In this document: positions 11,603-21,394 of the stretch, one piece after another
Numbering within the stretch: position 1 is the stretch's first letter
Layout of the letters: every line of letters starts with the position of its first letter
From: Notolepis coatsorum
Lineage: Eukaryota; Chordata; Actinopteri; Aulopiformes; Paralepididae
Assembly (NCBI GenBank): GCA_963971535.1
Contig: OZ020592.1
Location: forward strand, 122,613,465-122,677,464
Direction: 5' to 3'
DNA length: 64,000 nt
Position numbers and translations under genes: made by a program
Notes under the pieces: model-generated
Databases searched by the model: none
What the model saw: only the letters and a program-made list of their open reading frames with translations
What the model was told of the DNA's origin: nothing

Positions 11603-11949
11603 ACAGCTGCACGCACATTCTTTGTAATTTTTTAACCTCAGGTTTAATCTTTTTGTGAGCATGAGTCATGTGGGGGGGGGGGGGGGGGGGCTGCAAATCC
11701 AAAGCTCTGCACAACAGAACGCCCCCAGGAGAATTATGACATAAGAAGTGGGGGGGGGGGGGGTTCTGCTGAGGACAGCTGGTCCAGAGCTTGTGTTTTC
11801 TGAAGCCGTTGCAAGATCACTGACACCTCCAGCATCCCTCTCTGTCCCTGAATATGACTGACTGTGCGTCTTGAAACCAGGAGATGAGTGAGTGTGGGGG
11901 GGGGGGATCACTTTGATCTGGGTGCGTATAGCAGGCTGGGGCTAACTGA
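11441..11949. other. simple-repeat rich stretch, no gene
   Basis: Contains a (GT)n tract at about 11573-11602, G-runs at about 11672-11690 and 11751-11763, and a shorter one at about 11897-11906. The intervening sequence is not recognised. Confidence 0.6.
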
Positions 11950-11961
11950 GGACGGCTGCTT

Positions 11962-12290
11962 GGGACGCCTGTATACTTTCCCCAACGCAGTTGTGTTTCC
12001 GTGTCTCTGATTGGCCCGCGCGTTTCTGGTCATGTGACATGTGCGCCAATAGTGGGACCGCAAGTTTCTACACTGGTTAAGCTTAGGCGCTCTTTCGAAG
12101 TTGGTTAAGGTTAGAGTTTGTCTTAGAGCATGGCGATAGAACGCCAGGTAGTTTGCAGGCTGTTAGACCCGGAAATAGGCGCAGAACTTGCTGTCCCACG
12201 ATTGGCGCACATGTCACATGACCTGGCCAATCAGAGCGCAAAACGGGAACGCGGAAACACAACTGCGGAAACACAACACGCGCTTGGGAC
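11962..12290. repeat. fold-back element 1 (about 105-bp inverted arms)
   Basis: Left arm about 11962-12067 and right arm about 12184-12290 are inverted copies with small differences. Both arms contain 'ttggcgcacatgtcacatga' in inverse relation, a CCAAT-type word (ggccaatcagag or its complement) and 'cggaaacacaactgcg'. The 116-bp spacer has no recognised content. The arms resemble those of the two larger fold-back elements at 12405 and 16639. Confidence 0.8.
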
Positions 12291-12404
12291 AGTCCATACT
12301 GACAGTCCATCAGGGAGACGGCAGACCCCCCTCATCAGGTAGACGGCAGACCCCCCCCCCCCCCCCCCCCCCCCCCCCATCGCCCTGCTGTGTGTTCAGG
12401 TGGA

Positions 12405-13604
12405 GGTCTGCACGTACAGGACGGGACACGTGAATATTAAAGGCAACCAACTTGTGTTCAGCTTTTCTCTGATTGGCCACGACCCCCCGCCCCCTTTTGC
12501 CGCAAGCGCGGCAGAGGTCCCTGCAAGCGACAGAGGTCCCAAATGAATTGAATGAAGCGCGGACCATAATGTATAATGTTATTTCGCGGAGCATAATGTA
12601 TAATGTTATTTCGCGTTTGTAACGTCATAACAATTCAGTGGAGGCTGCTGACTGATTAATAATAAGCTCTTTATTTCGCGGAGCATAATGTATAATGTTA
12701 TTTCGCGTTTGTAACGTCATAACATCAGTATGTATCTCCAGTGATAAAACCCAGTGCTCTATGATACACAGCGTGGATGGGCTTTCAGGTGGAGGGAGAG
12801 GCATGCATGTACATAATTTCACCATAATCAAATACAGACATAATTGTGGATTATTGTACAATGGTCTTCTTACTGGCAGCAGAAAAGCATGATTTGTTTC
12901 TATACATATTTTTACTTTCAACTTTTTAGAAAGGTGTTCCACATGGCCCATGGGTGTAAAAAGAGAGCTTATTATTAATCAGTCAGCAGCCTCCACTGAT
13001 GTTATGACGTTACAAACGCGAAATAACATTATACATTATGCTCCGCGAAATAAAGAGAGCTTATTATTAATCAGTCAGCAGCCTCCACTGATGTTATGAC
13101 GTTACAAACGCGAAATAACATTATTCATTATGCTCCGCGAAATAAAGAGAGCTTATTATTAATCAGTCAGCAGCCTCCACTGATGTTATGACGTTACAAA
13201 CGCGAAATAACATTATTCATTATGCTCCGCGAAATAAAGAGAGCTTATTATTAATCAGTCAGCAGCCTCCACTGATGTTATGACGTTACACACGCGAAAT
13301 AACATTATACATTAAGCTCCGCGAAATAAAGAGAGCTTATTATTAATCAGTCAGCAGCCTCCACTGATGTTATGACGTTACAAACGCGAAATAACATTAT
13401 ACATTATGCTCCGCGAAATAACATTATACATTATGCTCCGCGCTTCATTCAATTCATTTGGGACCTCTACCGCGCTCGCGGCAAAAGGGTGCCGCGCTCG
13501 CGGCAAAAGGGGGCGGGCGGTCACGTGGCCAATCAGAGAAACGCTGAACGAAAAGCTGAACACAAGTTGGTTGCCTTTAATATTCACGCGGACGGGACTG
13601 TTAC
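12405..13604. repeat. fold-back element 2 with promoter-like arms
   Basis: The left arm (about 12405-12725) and right arm (about 12965-13604) are inverted copies. The outer ends share 'gtgaatattaaaggcaacc' and 'tctgattggcca', then GC-rich 'cccccttttgccgc' and 'gcgcggcaaaaggg' words. The inner part is the 92-bp unit repeated in the right arm. A 240-base unrelated spacer separates the arms. The right arm carries 'ggcgggcggtcacgtggcca', that is a GC box, an E-box (CACGTG) and a CCAAT box within 30 bases. No transposase and no certain target duplication were seen. Confidence 0.75.
12965..13424. repeat. 92-bp satellite-like array, 5 copies
   Basis: Copies start at 12965, 13057, 13149, 13241 and 13333, each beginning GAGCTTATTATTAATCAGTC and ending in 'gctccgcgaaataaaga'. 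Differences between copies are single bases. The left arm of the surrounding fold-back has only about 1.5 copies in inverse orientation, so amplification occurred in one arm only. Confidence 0.95.
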
Positions 13605-14280
13605 GCAGGAAGAGGGGGGGGGGGGTGTATTCATGAATAAATCACCATAATCCTCAGCGCCCCGTTGCCTCTGGTGTGATGGAGATTCATGGGCGTCGCA
13701 CGGGGCGAATGTTTGCTGTAAAGCAGTTGGATGTGACCGATCACTCTGCTAAGCCGAATGTGACAGACAAATATGGATACAGTCAACACACACACACACA
13801 CGCATGCACGCACACACACAGTGTGCACAGTGTGCGAGTGCTGGTATTGAATATGAAAACACATTTGAGGATTTCATGCCTCCTCCATCTCATCGCCCGT
13901 GTGTTTCTCTGGGTCCAGTGTCATCTGAACTACACTGTAAAAACTGAGTGTCATCTGGTCACTTTTAAACTATCAGCTAATCAGCTAATTTTATTCAACC
14001 AAAACTGTAAAATGCAATTCATAAATGGTTAAAATTCATTGAATTCAGCTCAATTCGATTTCAAACGGCACATTTTTATTACATATAGGTTACTAATAAT
14101 AATTTTATAAATATTAATTAACCCCAATCCCAGTGTTGTCACCGTACCACCACTTTGACACCGGCACCAGCCTAAGTTTCAATACCGGTCCTAAGCACCG
14201 ACACCGGTTCTAAAACCAACGGCAAAAACCTAAAAACATCAGGAAAAGTAATGGAATATGGAGAGAGGGTTTTTGGACTC
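13605..14280. other. no recognised gene; G-run, CA tract and a hAT-like scrap
   Basis: A G-run lies at about 13614-13625 and a (CA)n stretch at about 13787-13822. At about 14135-14225 a block with repeated 'accggt'/'accgaca' words resembles hAT-like termini, but no boundaries can be set. Confidence 0.45.
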
Positions 14281-14358
14281 AGCCCCTCCCATTCCTCACT
14301 CCACTAAGCCCCTCCCATTCATCACTCCACTAAGCCCCTCCCATTCCTCACTCTACTA
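14281..14358. repeat. 26-bp minisatellite, 3 copies
   Basis: Units begin AGCCCCTCCCATTC at 14281, 14307 and 14333, with single-base differences (tcctcact or tcatcact). On the minus strand the unit contains GGGAGGGGC, a GC/GT-box-like word. Confidence 0.9.
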
Positions 14359-14420
14359 TGAGCAGCTACAGGAGATTCTAAAAGTATGAAGTACTAATGA
14401 AATGGAGTATTGGACCGTTC

Positions 14421-14556
14421 TTAACCCTTTCACCGTCGGTAGTGTGATAGTAAAGGGTTAACCTTATGTAGTGTGGCAGTGGAAGGGTTAACCGTCTGTG
14501 TATTGTCGCAGTGAAAGGGTTAACTGTTTGGTAGTGCGGCAGTGAAAGGGTTAACG
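14421..14556. repeat. TTAA-containing about 31-bp minisatellite
   Basis: GGGTTAAC recurs near 14455, 14485, 14517 and 14548, and TTAACCCTTTCAC opens the block on the other strand. The unit reads approximately 'gtagtgtggcagtgaaaggg' plus TTAACCGTCT. The termini resemble those of the TTAA-flanked elements (CACTTTCACTGCC), and a related hairpin lies at 33430-33566. It looks like tandem end-to-end piggyBac-like MITE ends. Confidence 0.7.
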
Positions 14557-15027
14557 GCATTTCTAGTACCGGGTTGTGTCATCGCGACCCCGATCTGAAC
14601 TCGTCAGGCGGTCGAGAAGAAGTCAACCCTGTTTTGGTCGCAGCAGCTCCACACAGGGTGTCCGCGGGACCTTAAAAAGTCTTAAAAAGTCTTAAATTCA
14701 ACTATCAACTATTAAGGCCTTAATTTGTCTTAAAATGTCTTAAATCCGACTTTCGGAGGTCTTAAAAACATGCCATGTCATCTTATGTTTCATTGTGAAA
14801 TCTGGGGGGAAACTATTAACGGGAGATATTAAGTCAGGCTTTTTTTTTCTTTCACGCAAACGGTACGCAGTGGGGCGGAACCAATTTATGGTCCTTAATG
14901 TGTGTCGCCGTCGGGAGCTATTTCAGAACACCGGAGCATAGGTAACACGTTATTCAAGCCGTAGCGATAACGCTGACGTTTAGTTTAGTTTAATTGATTT
15001 GTATTTATTTGCACTCGTTAATTTAAC

Positions 15028-15473
15028 ATGGGAAAGTGCAAATGTAATGAGAACTGGCTCGAAAACCCTCTGTTTGCACCGTGGTTGGACTCCCAGTGAA
15101 AGACATGTACGAGGCCCGCTGCAAACTCTTCAAAAAGGATTTTAAACTGGGAACGATGGGAATAAAAGCAGTCGAGTCACACATGCACAGCGCTAAGCAT
15201 GTTACCTCTACAAAAACCCGCCTGCAGACAACTTCAATATCAAATTTATTTTCGACGCCGACACCGTACACATCAACTGCTCAGGGACAGGTAGGTCTAC
15301 CACCAATTACATCTGCACCTGTCCGGGTAACGTTCGGCTCCACGCCAACCCTTGAAGCTGAGGTACTGTGGGTTCTAAATACGGTCGCAAAGCATCAGTC
15401 CTACAATGGAAATGAGGGACTAGGAGAGGTGTTTCAAGCGATGTTCCCTGACTCTGTTAGGATCTATGGGTAA
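15028..15473 (+). pseudogene. hAT-type BED-finger exon, frameshifted, one zinc ligand lost
   Basis: An ATG at 15028 opens MGKCKCNENWLENPLFAPWL and stops at 15097-15099. The continuing transposase-like sequence is in another frame from about 15081 (VKDMYEARCKLFKKDF...ESHMHSAKH). The finger spacing (C-x2-?, sixteen residues, H-x5-H) matches the BED finger at 3.4-3.9 kb, but the second cysteine position is phenylalanine (CKLF), so one zinc ligand is missing. The later part (SISNLFSTPTP...LWVLNTVAKHQSY) looks like the linker of hAT proteins. The frame ends where LINE sequence begins. It is a dead remnant, and the family assignment rests on motif spacing and the surrounding terminal repeats. Confidence 0.65.
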
Positions 15474-15726
15474 CAGTACTGTATATTTGCATATCATGTA
15501 TGTCACAAATGTAATGGTAATATATACCTGTATGTCATGTATATCCCTATGCCATAAATGTCATGTATGTTGTGCATGTCATAAATGTCACTATGAATTG
15601 AAAATGGGGGACCCTGATGTAAACAAGACAAACGTCTTTCTCTGGTCTGCATCCCCTTATTATTGTGTGTATTGAGCTGTACTGTATTGTACCCATTCTG
15701 AAATCTGTTAAATAAAGTATTCATTC
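15455..15726 (+). mobile_element. LINE 3' UTR fragment (plus), family A
   Basis: 3' UTR rich in 'gacatacatgac'/'gtcatgtatg' words, then 'gggggaccctgatgtaaaca', then 'ctgttaaataaagt' and an ATTCA-type tail. The same sequence recurs at 15757-16260 (inverted), 35043-35340, 53330-53430, 60160-60420 and 60421-64000. The coding end of this family is seen at 35497-35961. It is a non-LTR element, but the clade within CR1/L2/Rex is not certain. Confidence 0.75.
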
Positions 15727-15756
15727 AACCAAACTACAAAAACAAAACAACTGGAT

Positions 15757-16555
15757 GAATGAAAACTTTATTTAACAGATTGCAGAATGTGTACAATACA
15801 GTACAGCTCAATACACACAATAATAAGGGGATGCAGACCAGAGAAAGACGTTTGTCTTGTTTACATCAGGGTCCCCCATTTTCAATTCATATTGACATAC
15901 ACAACATAGAATAGATAGAATAGAAATACTTTTATTATCCCGTGGGAAATTTGACACTGCAAATCGCTCAACATTTAAACATTTAGACAGGACAGGTCAC
16001 GAATTAGAATAATAACACAAATCAATCAAGTTGCCTAGGATAAGGTAGAGTAAAATAGAATACAAATTAAATAAAATATACAGAAATAAATACAGTAAAA
16101 ACATACATGACATCATGACATTTATGGCATAGGGACATACATGACATACAGGTATATACTGTAGTACTGTTACATTTGTGACATATACGATATGCAAATA
16201 ATATACAGTACTGTTACCCAGAGATCATAACAGAAAATATTATATATATATGATGGGGATGAGACTGTACATTAGGAAGAGGGGGGGGTTGGACATTTAC
16301 AGTGGCCAGTTTCGAATTGCAGCCTCCCGTAGGTGCTCTTTAAGAGCGGTTTTGAATGTGGGCAGGGGTAAAGTGGGTTTTAGGAGTGAGGTTAAGCAGT
16401 AGTCTGACCAGTTTGTTTTGTGATGTTTGTAATCTTGTTTTTAGTGCCTTTGAGGTGCTTTGGTACCATGAGGTGCAGGCATAGTCGTAGTACCCTTGAA
16501 TGAGTGTACTGAGAGTACCCATGATTTTTGCCATTTTGTTATCGTGAAATTGGTA
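15757..16555 (-). mobile_element. LINE 3' end (minus), family A, with inserted second LINE tail
   Basis: Inverse copy of the neighbouring fragment, tail to tail, with 30 bases between. It extends into the coding end: on the minus strand 16340-16534 reads GYYDYACTSWYQSTSKALKT, as in the copy at 35.5-35.9 kb. A foreign block of about 190 bases (15911-16101) with 'attatcccgtgggaaattt' looks like another LINE 3' end inserted within it. The segment 16102-16200 is an uninterrupted version of sequence that at 61-63.9 kb is split by two hATs. Confidence 0.75.
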
Positions 16556-16638
16556 TTAAATTTAATTCTGAGTGGCATTAAAAAGTCTTAAAAAGCCTTA
16601 AATCTGACTGGGCTAAACCTGCAGATACCCTGTCCACA

Positions 16639-17578
16639 GTCCAGGACGCGTGAACACTTTCGGCAACCAACATGTACTTCCGCGTTTCGCTGATTGGCCA
16701 GCGATCGGCCAGCCCTCTTCCCCCTACGCCGGTAACGCGCGCATTTCGTACTTGTCTCCTTGTGTACAGCTGAGAGCTCCAGCATAGCTATGTACGCGAG
16801 CTAGGCGCAAGCCAGAGTAAAACACAGTTTTCATTCAATCAATAATCAATAATAACGTTAACGAGACTCTCGTTGTGTCTATTCTGCTAACGTTACCTCT
16901 CATTGCTTTAACGTTACCTAGGCTCTCGTGTCTATCTGCTAACGTTAACATTAGCATTAAGCTAACAAGCTGTAACGGCACCAGTCTCGCGTCTATCTGC
17001 TAACGTTAGCATTAGGTAATAACCGGTTTAAAATGGATGGTGATTACCTCACGTTGTGTCTATTCTACTAGCATTAACCATTAGTTACTAGTACAAACAA
17101 TCAATAGCGAGTTATATTGATCGCACTATGTACGATAGCCATGCTAAAACGCTAGCACAACATTAGCACCTAACCTAACAACAACAACAACAAGCTTAAC
17201 AAGTCAGCGATCTTTTTGTGAGACTAAACTCTCCGCTCGGTGGCAAATTGTGTTGATGTCGGTTTTGTTTCACCAATAAATGAGGCAGAATACACAGTGA
17301 CTGTATCCTTTTTTGTTTATTGCACTTGTTCCTGCTGCAAATTCAATTCTATGCAAGACATTAAAGATGGCGGCTTTCTGTTTTTCTGGAGAGCCTCCAA
17401 CGAGTGACGCGTCTCTCTTCCGACCAATCAGTGGTCTGCAGTGTTTCACGTGACTCATGAGGGGGTAAACGAGCGTAGAGCGACTGGTATTCACGAAGGA
17501 GAGCGCTGGCCAACGCTGGCCAATCAGAGAAACGCGGAAGTACATGTTGGTTGCCGAAAGTGTTCACACGTCCAGGAC
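16639..17578. repeat. fold-back element 3 (about 50-110-bp inverted ends)
   Basis: The left end GTCCAGGACGCGTGAACAC and, inverted, the right end GTCCTGGACGTGTGAACAC continue into the shared 'tttcggcaaccaacatgtac' and then 'tctgattggcca'/'gctgattggcca' CCAAT words. The 940-bp element has an interior with several 'gctaacgtta' words and no gene. Its ends are related to fold-back element 2 (ggcaaccaac, gattggcca). Confidence 0.75.
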
Positions 17579-17587
17579 CACGACGTG

Positions 17588-18170
17588 TGATAACACCCCT
17601 CGCCTCCTCCTCCTCTTCATCTTCCTCCTCCACCCCTCGCCTCGATCAATAACCCTATTAGATTCATCCAGCCTTTCCTCCACGGCCATTATAGAGGCCC
17701 CATGCCGGGCAGGGATCCTCGCCTCCTCCTCCCCTTCCTCCTCCTCCTCTTCCCCTTCCTCATCCTCTTCCCTCCTCTTCCTCCTCCTCGCATCCCCTTC
17801 CTCCTCCTCCTCCTCCTCCTCGCCTCCTTCTCCTATTCCTCCTCCTGCTCCTCTTCCTCCTCCTTCCTCCTCCTCCTCGCCTCCCCTTCCTCCTCTTCCT
17901 TCTCCTCCTCTTCCTCCTCCTGCTCCTCCTCCCCCTCATCCTCCTCCTGCTCCTCCTCCCCCTCATCCTCCTCCTCCTCCTTCCTCCTCCTCCTCTCCTC
18001 CCATTCCTCCTCTTTCTCCTCCTCCTCCTCACCGCCTCTTCCTCCTCCTCCTCGCCTCCCCTTCATCCTCCTCCTCCTTCTCGCCTCAGCCTCCTCTTCC
18101 TCCTCCTGCTCCTCCTCCTCTTCCTCTTCCTCTTCCTCTTCCTCCTCCTCCTTCCTCCTCCTCCCAGGTT
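17588..18170. repeat. polypyrimidine tract (CCT/TCC-rich), about 580 bases
   Basis: The plus strand is almost only C and T (tcctcctcct patterns). The serine/proline-rich and glutamate/arginine-rich open frames in it are artefacts. Such tracts can form triplex DNA under supercoiling. That is inferred from composition. Confidence 0.95.
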
Positions 18171-18424
18171 TCACAGCTAGCAGGTTCCAAGTGTTTTTTT
18201 TTCTTTTTTTTACTTAAATTTTTATTAACATTTATAGACAAACAACACTTACACAAAAATGGAACCCATAATACAACATTATTAAACAGACATAAATAAT
18301 AAAGTACAAAAAATATAATACAATTGTAATACCCAAAAAAATAAAAAATAAAATCAGAAAATGCTAACTAAGTCAAAAGTGTGTGACATGGGTTCAGAGA
18401 CCCTCCTTGAACCTCTTTCCTCCT

Positions 18425-18538
18425 TTACCCTTCGCCCTCTTGTGATGCATTTGGTTCTTCCTCTGTGATGTCGTTTTCGTTCCCCTTGTAATCCTCCCAC
18501 TTTCCCCATCTTTCTCCAAATTTCTCTTCCTGTAACAA
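18425..18538 (-). pseudogene. last codons of the L1 ORF2, separated by Rex1
   Basis: The minus strand reads LLQEEKFGERWGKWEDYKG and ends in TAA at 18425-18427. This is the usual L1 C-terminal pattern (…EEKF..RW.KW), and it continues the frame lost at about 21375-21395 (MERITHMLRC). It shows that the L1 was whole before the Rex1 insertion. Confidence 0.7.
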
Positions 18539-18972
18539 GTCAAGTCAAGTCAAGAGTTTTAATTGTCACGGCATACAGGTATACAATGAAATGCGGCTGG
18601 TCTTGCCCGCGACGATGTGCAATACAGTGGTACAACATATAATAGAATCCAATAAAAATACAGTGGTACAACATATAATAGAATCCAATAAAAACAACAG
18701 TGCAATAAACCGGTAACATGGTGTGACATCTCGGTATCTGTACATAGTATTTACAGAGCATATAGGACATGCTAGGTAGCTTTAGTAGTGCAATACACTG
18801 TTCCTGTTGTTATACTAATTTAAGGTGGCCTTTCCTCTTGGCCATAAGTGTGCGTGTGTGCGGCATGAGTGTTAAAGTGGCTGCTAGTGTGTGAGCGTGC
18901 TCAGCGTGCGTGTCGTGTGTGTGCTTGTGTGTGCTTGTGTGTGGATAGTTCAGTTTCTGTGTCTCTCAATGT

Positions 18973-20793
18973 TCATTGTTCAAGGCTCTGATGGGGGAAG
19001 AAGCTGAGCCTAAGCCTCTCCGTCCTAGTAGCTGGGGTTCGCAGGCGTCTGCCTGACCTCAGCAGCTGGAACAGGCTGTTATTGGGGTGGTGGGGGTCTT
19101 TCATTATTCTGCAGGCTCTGGATTTGCACCTCTTGTTGTATAGAACCTGCAGGGTAGGTAGCGCAATACCCGTGGTACGCTCGGCTGAGCGCACCACTCT
19201 CTGTAGGGCCTTCTTGTCTTGTGCCGTGCTGTTTCCATACCAGGCAGTGATGTTTCCGGTCAAGATGCTCTCTACAGCTCCTGAGTAGAAGGACTGGAGT
19301 ATCTTCCCCGATACTCTGAACTTCCTTAACTGTCTCAGGTGGTAGAGGCGCTGCTTCGCTTTCTTTACTACTGTGTCTATGTGTGTTGACCATGTCAGAT
19401 CCTCTGAGATGTGGACCCCCAGGTACTTGAAGCTGCTCACCCTGTCCACGGTAGCCCCGTTAATCATCAGTGGTGTGTGTGTCTCCTGCTGTCCTCTCCT
19501 ATAATCCACGATCAGCTCCTTGGTTTTACCAATGTTCAGGAGCAGGCTGTTGTCCTGGCACCAACGTTCCAGTACCTCAACCTCCTCCCGGTAGGCCTTC
19601 TCGTCGTTGTCCGAGATCAGCCCCACCACCACCGTGTCGTCTGCGAACTTCACTATGGAGTTGGAGCTGAACTTGGCCACACAATCGTGTGTGTAGAGTG
19701 AGTACAGCAGGGGGCTTAGAACACAGCCCTGGGGGGACCCGATGCTCAGGGTGATGGTGTTGGAGGTCTGACCCCCCACCCTGACCGCCTGGGGTCTTTC
19801 ACTCAGAAAGTCCAGTACCCAGGCACTCAGGGCGGAGCTCAGACCTAGCTTGATCAGCTTGTCCACCAGTCTGGTGGGGACTATGGTGTTGAACGCTGAG
19901 CTGTAGTCAATGAACAACAGTCTCACATAGCCCCCCTTCTGACGGTCAAGGTGGGAGAGAGTGCTGTGCAGTACCTGGGAGACCGCGTCGTCAGTGGACC
20001 TGTTTGTCCTGTATGCAAATTGCATAGGGTCCATATCACTGGGGAGGGAGGCACAAATGTGGTCCTTGACCAGCCTCTCGAAACATTTCATGACCACAGA
20101 GGTGAGTGCCACCGGTCTGTAGTCATTTGGACATGTTGGGGAGGGTTTCTTCGGTACAGGGATGATGGTAGACATCTTGAAGCAGGCAGGGACCACTGAC
20201 TCCGCCAGGGATTGATTAAATATGGCGGTGAACACCGGGGCAAGCTGGTTTGCACAGGACTTAAGTATGCGTCCTGTTATACCATCTGGGCCAGCAGCCT
20301 TCCTGGTGTTCACCTGCATAAATGCTCTTCTCACACTGTGTTCCGACAACGAGAGAGCGCCCCCGCCCCCCCGCGGTTGCCCCCCCCCCCCCTCCACAAC
20401 AGCCGGTGCGCCAGTGACGTCACTAGCCAGAGGGCTAGCGGCGACACTGTCTACACCGAACTGAGCGTAGAAGGAGTTGAGTTTGTCCGCGAGAGAGGCG
20501 TCGTCGCTCCCCATTGAGGGGGCGCTGACTTTGTAGTCAGTTATTGTCTTCAGTCCCCTCCACAAGCCTCTTGTGTCGTTTTGTGCCATTTGTGTCTCCA
20601 GTTTCTCAGCATATGTCCTCTTAGCAAGTTTAACAGCCTTGCGCAGAGTGTAGACTGAAGCCTTGTACTCTTCCATATTTCCTGACTCTCTGCCCAGGTT
20701 ATAAGCCGTGGTGCATGAGTTCAGGGCTGCTAATAGTGCTGTCCACCCAAGGTTTCTGGTTTGGGAAAACCTGCGCCTTCTTTGTGAGGACAA
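18973..20793 (-). CDS. Rex1-type reverse transcriptase (606 aa)
   Basis: Non-LTR reverse transcriptase. Visible order: linker (EEYKASVYTLRKAVKLAKRTY), KAAGPDGITGRILKSC, NDYRPVALTSVVMKCFERLV, the palm motif LLFIDYSSAFNTIVP, IGSPQGCVLSPLLYSLYTHD, VKFADDTVVV at about residue 380, then NIGKTKELIVDYRR and FKYLGVHISEDLTW. It ends with the Rex1-type tail ERLRLSFFPHQSLEQ. All polymerase motifs are present and the frame is open. A glycine-rich insert (GGGGQPRGGGG) near residue 135 reflects a C-rich stretch on the plus strand. The first about 20 residues belong to a wrong frame: a one-base shift near 20745 separates this frame from the endonuclease frame. A closely related C-terminus lies at 45059-45366. 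Confidence 0.88.
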   Translation of the reverse strand: MSSQRRRRFSQTRNLGWTALLAALNSCTTAYNLGRESGNMEEYKASVYTLRKAVKLAKRTYAEKLETQMAQNDTRGLWRGLKTITDYKVSAPSMGSDDASLADKLNSFYAQFGVDSVAASPLASDVTGAPAVVEGGGGQPRGGGGALSLSEHSVRRAFMQVNTRKAAGPDGITGRILKSCANQLAPVFTAIFNQSLAESVVPACFKMSTIIPVPKKPSPTCPNDYRPVALTSVVMKCFERLVKDHICASLPSDMDPMQFAYRTNRSTDDAVSQVLHSTLSHLDRQKGGYVRLLFIDYSSAFNTIVPTRLVDKLIKLGLSSALSAWVLDFLSERPQAVRVGGQTSNTITLSIGSPQGCVLSPLLYSLYTHDCVAKFSSNSIVKFADDTVVVGLISDNDEKAYREEVEVLERWCQDNSLLLNIGKTKELIVDYRRGQQETHTPLMINGATVDRVSSFKYLGVHISEDLTWSTHIDTVVKKAKQRLYHLRQLRKFRVSGKILQSFYSGAVESILTGNITAWYGNSTAQDKKALQRVVRSAERTTGIALPTLQVLYNKRCKSRACRIMKDPHHPNNSLFQLLRSGRRLRTPATRTERLRLSFFPHQSLEQ

Positions 20794-21360
20794 TACCGTC
20801 AGATACTGTTGTTATGTAACTCACAACGGTATCAGCGTACTCGCTGACGTCACTGGCGCTTCCTTTAAACATGTCCCAGTCTGTGTCTTCGAACGCATCC
20901 CGGAGCGTGGCCTCTGATTCGTCAGACCACTTTTTTGTCTCACGTGACACGACGACGTCACGCGATCTTTGTTTGTATGCAGGGATTAAAAAAATTGAGT
21001 CGTGATCGCTCGCGCTTGCAGCACCCATCAGTGGCGGAGCCGCTACAGCCTTGTAGCCGGCTCTGAACGGGGTGTAACAGTGGTCGAGTGTGTTTCCCCC
21101 TCTTGTGGAGCAGGCGATGTGCTGAAAAAAGGACGGCATCACTTTTTTCAGATTCGCCTGGTTGAAGTCACCAGCCACTATCATCGCGGCTTCCGGATGC
21201 TTGATCTGTTGTTTGTTGAGGTGGTCGTGTAATTCCACCAGCGCTTTGCCAGTATTTGCCTGTGGGTGGATATATACGACGGACATGATGACCGCGGTGA
21301 ACTCACAGGGTAGGTGGAACGGACGGCACAGGATTGAGAGATGTTCCATATCTGGGGAGC
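20699..21360 (-). pseudogene. Rex1 endonuclease domain, truncated and frameshifted from the RT
   Basis: Apurinic-type endonuclease that nicks target DNA for reverse transcription. Visible motifs: VVYIHPQAN, VAGDFNQANLKKVMPSF (catalytic GDFN), NTLDHCY and SDHDSIFL (catalytic SDH). The N-terminal motifs are absent because the element is 5' truncated inside this domain. The frame ends with PNQKPWVDST, after which it leaves the true frame. The reverse transcriptase continues in the next frame, so a single-base indel has split one ORF. Confidence 0.8.
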
Positions 21361-21394
21361 ATGAACTTGAGAGGAGGGATGACACACCTCAGCA

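Larger units (their letters stand above)
14654..16632 (+). mobile_element. hAT-like element (CAGGGTGTCCGCGGG ends) with nested LINE ends
   Basis: Left end CAGGGTGTCCGCGGG at 14654. Right end inverted reads CAGGGTATCTGCAGG, ending at 16632. Next to the ends the word 'ccttaaaaagtcttaaa' is repeated. The flanks share only six bases, TCCACA (14648-14653 and 16633-16638), shorter than the usual eight. The interior has a BED-finger pseudogene (15028-15473), then two LINE 3' fragments in opposite orientation (15455-15726, 15757-16555) that replace the rest of the gene. Confidence 0.65.
18539..21360 (-). mobile_element. Rex1/Babar-type LINE, 5' truncated, inserted in L1 ORF2
   Basis: On the minus strand it starts inside the endonuclease, continues with reverse transcriptase and a 3' UTR of about 430 bases, and ends in a TTGAC-type tail (plus strand 'caagtcaagtcaagtcaag', 18539-18556). 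L1 sequence lies on both sides. The 5' border is placed at about 21345-21375 from where L1-like and Rex1-like protein sequence meet. Confidence 0.85.

Noticed and set aside
17544-18299. Serine/proline-rich 251-codon frame and opposite glutamate/arginine-rich frames
   Set aside because: Low-complexity polypyrimidine DNA; no start context, no domain, all frames are open.
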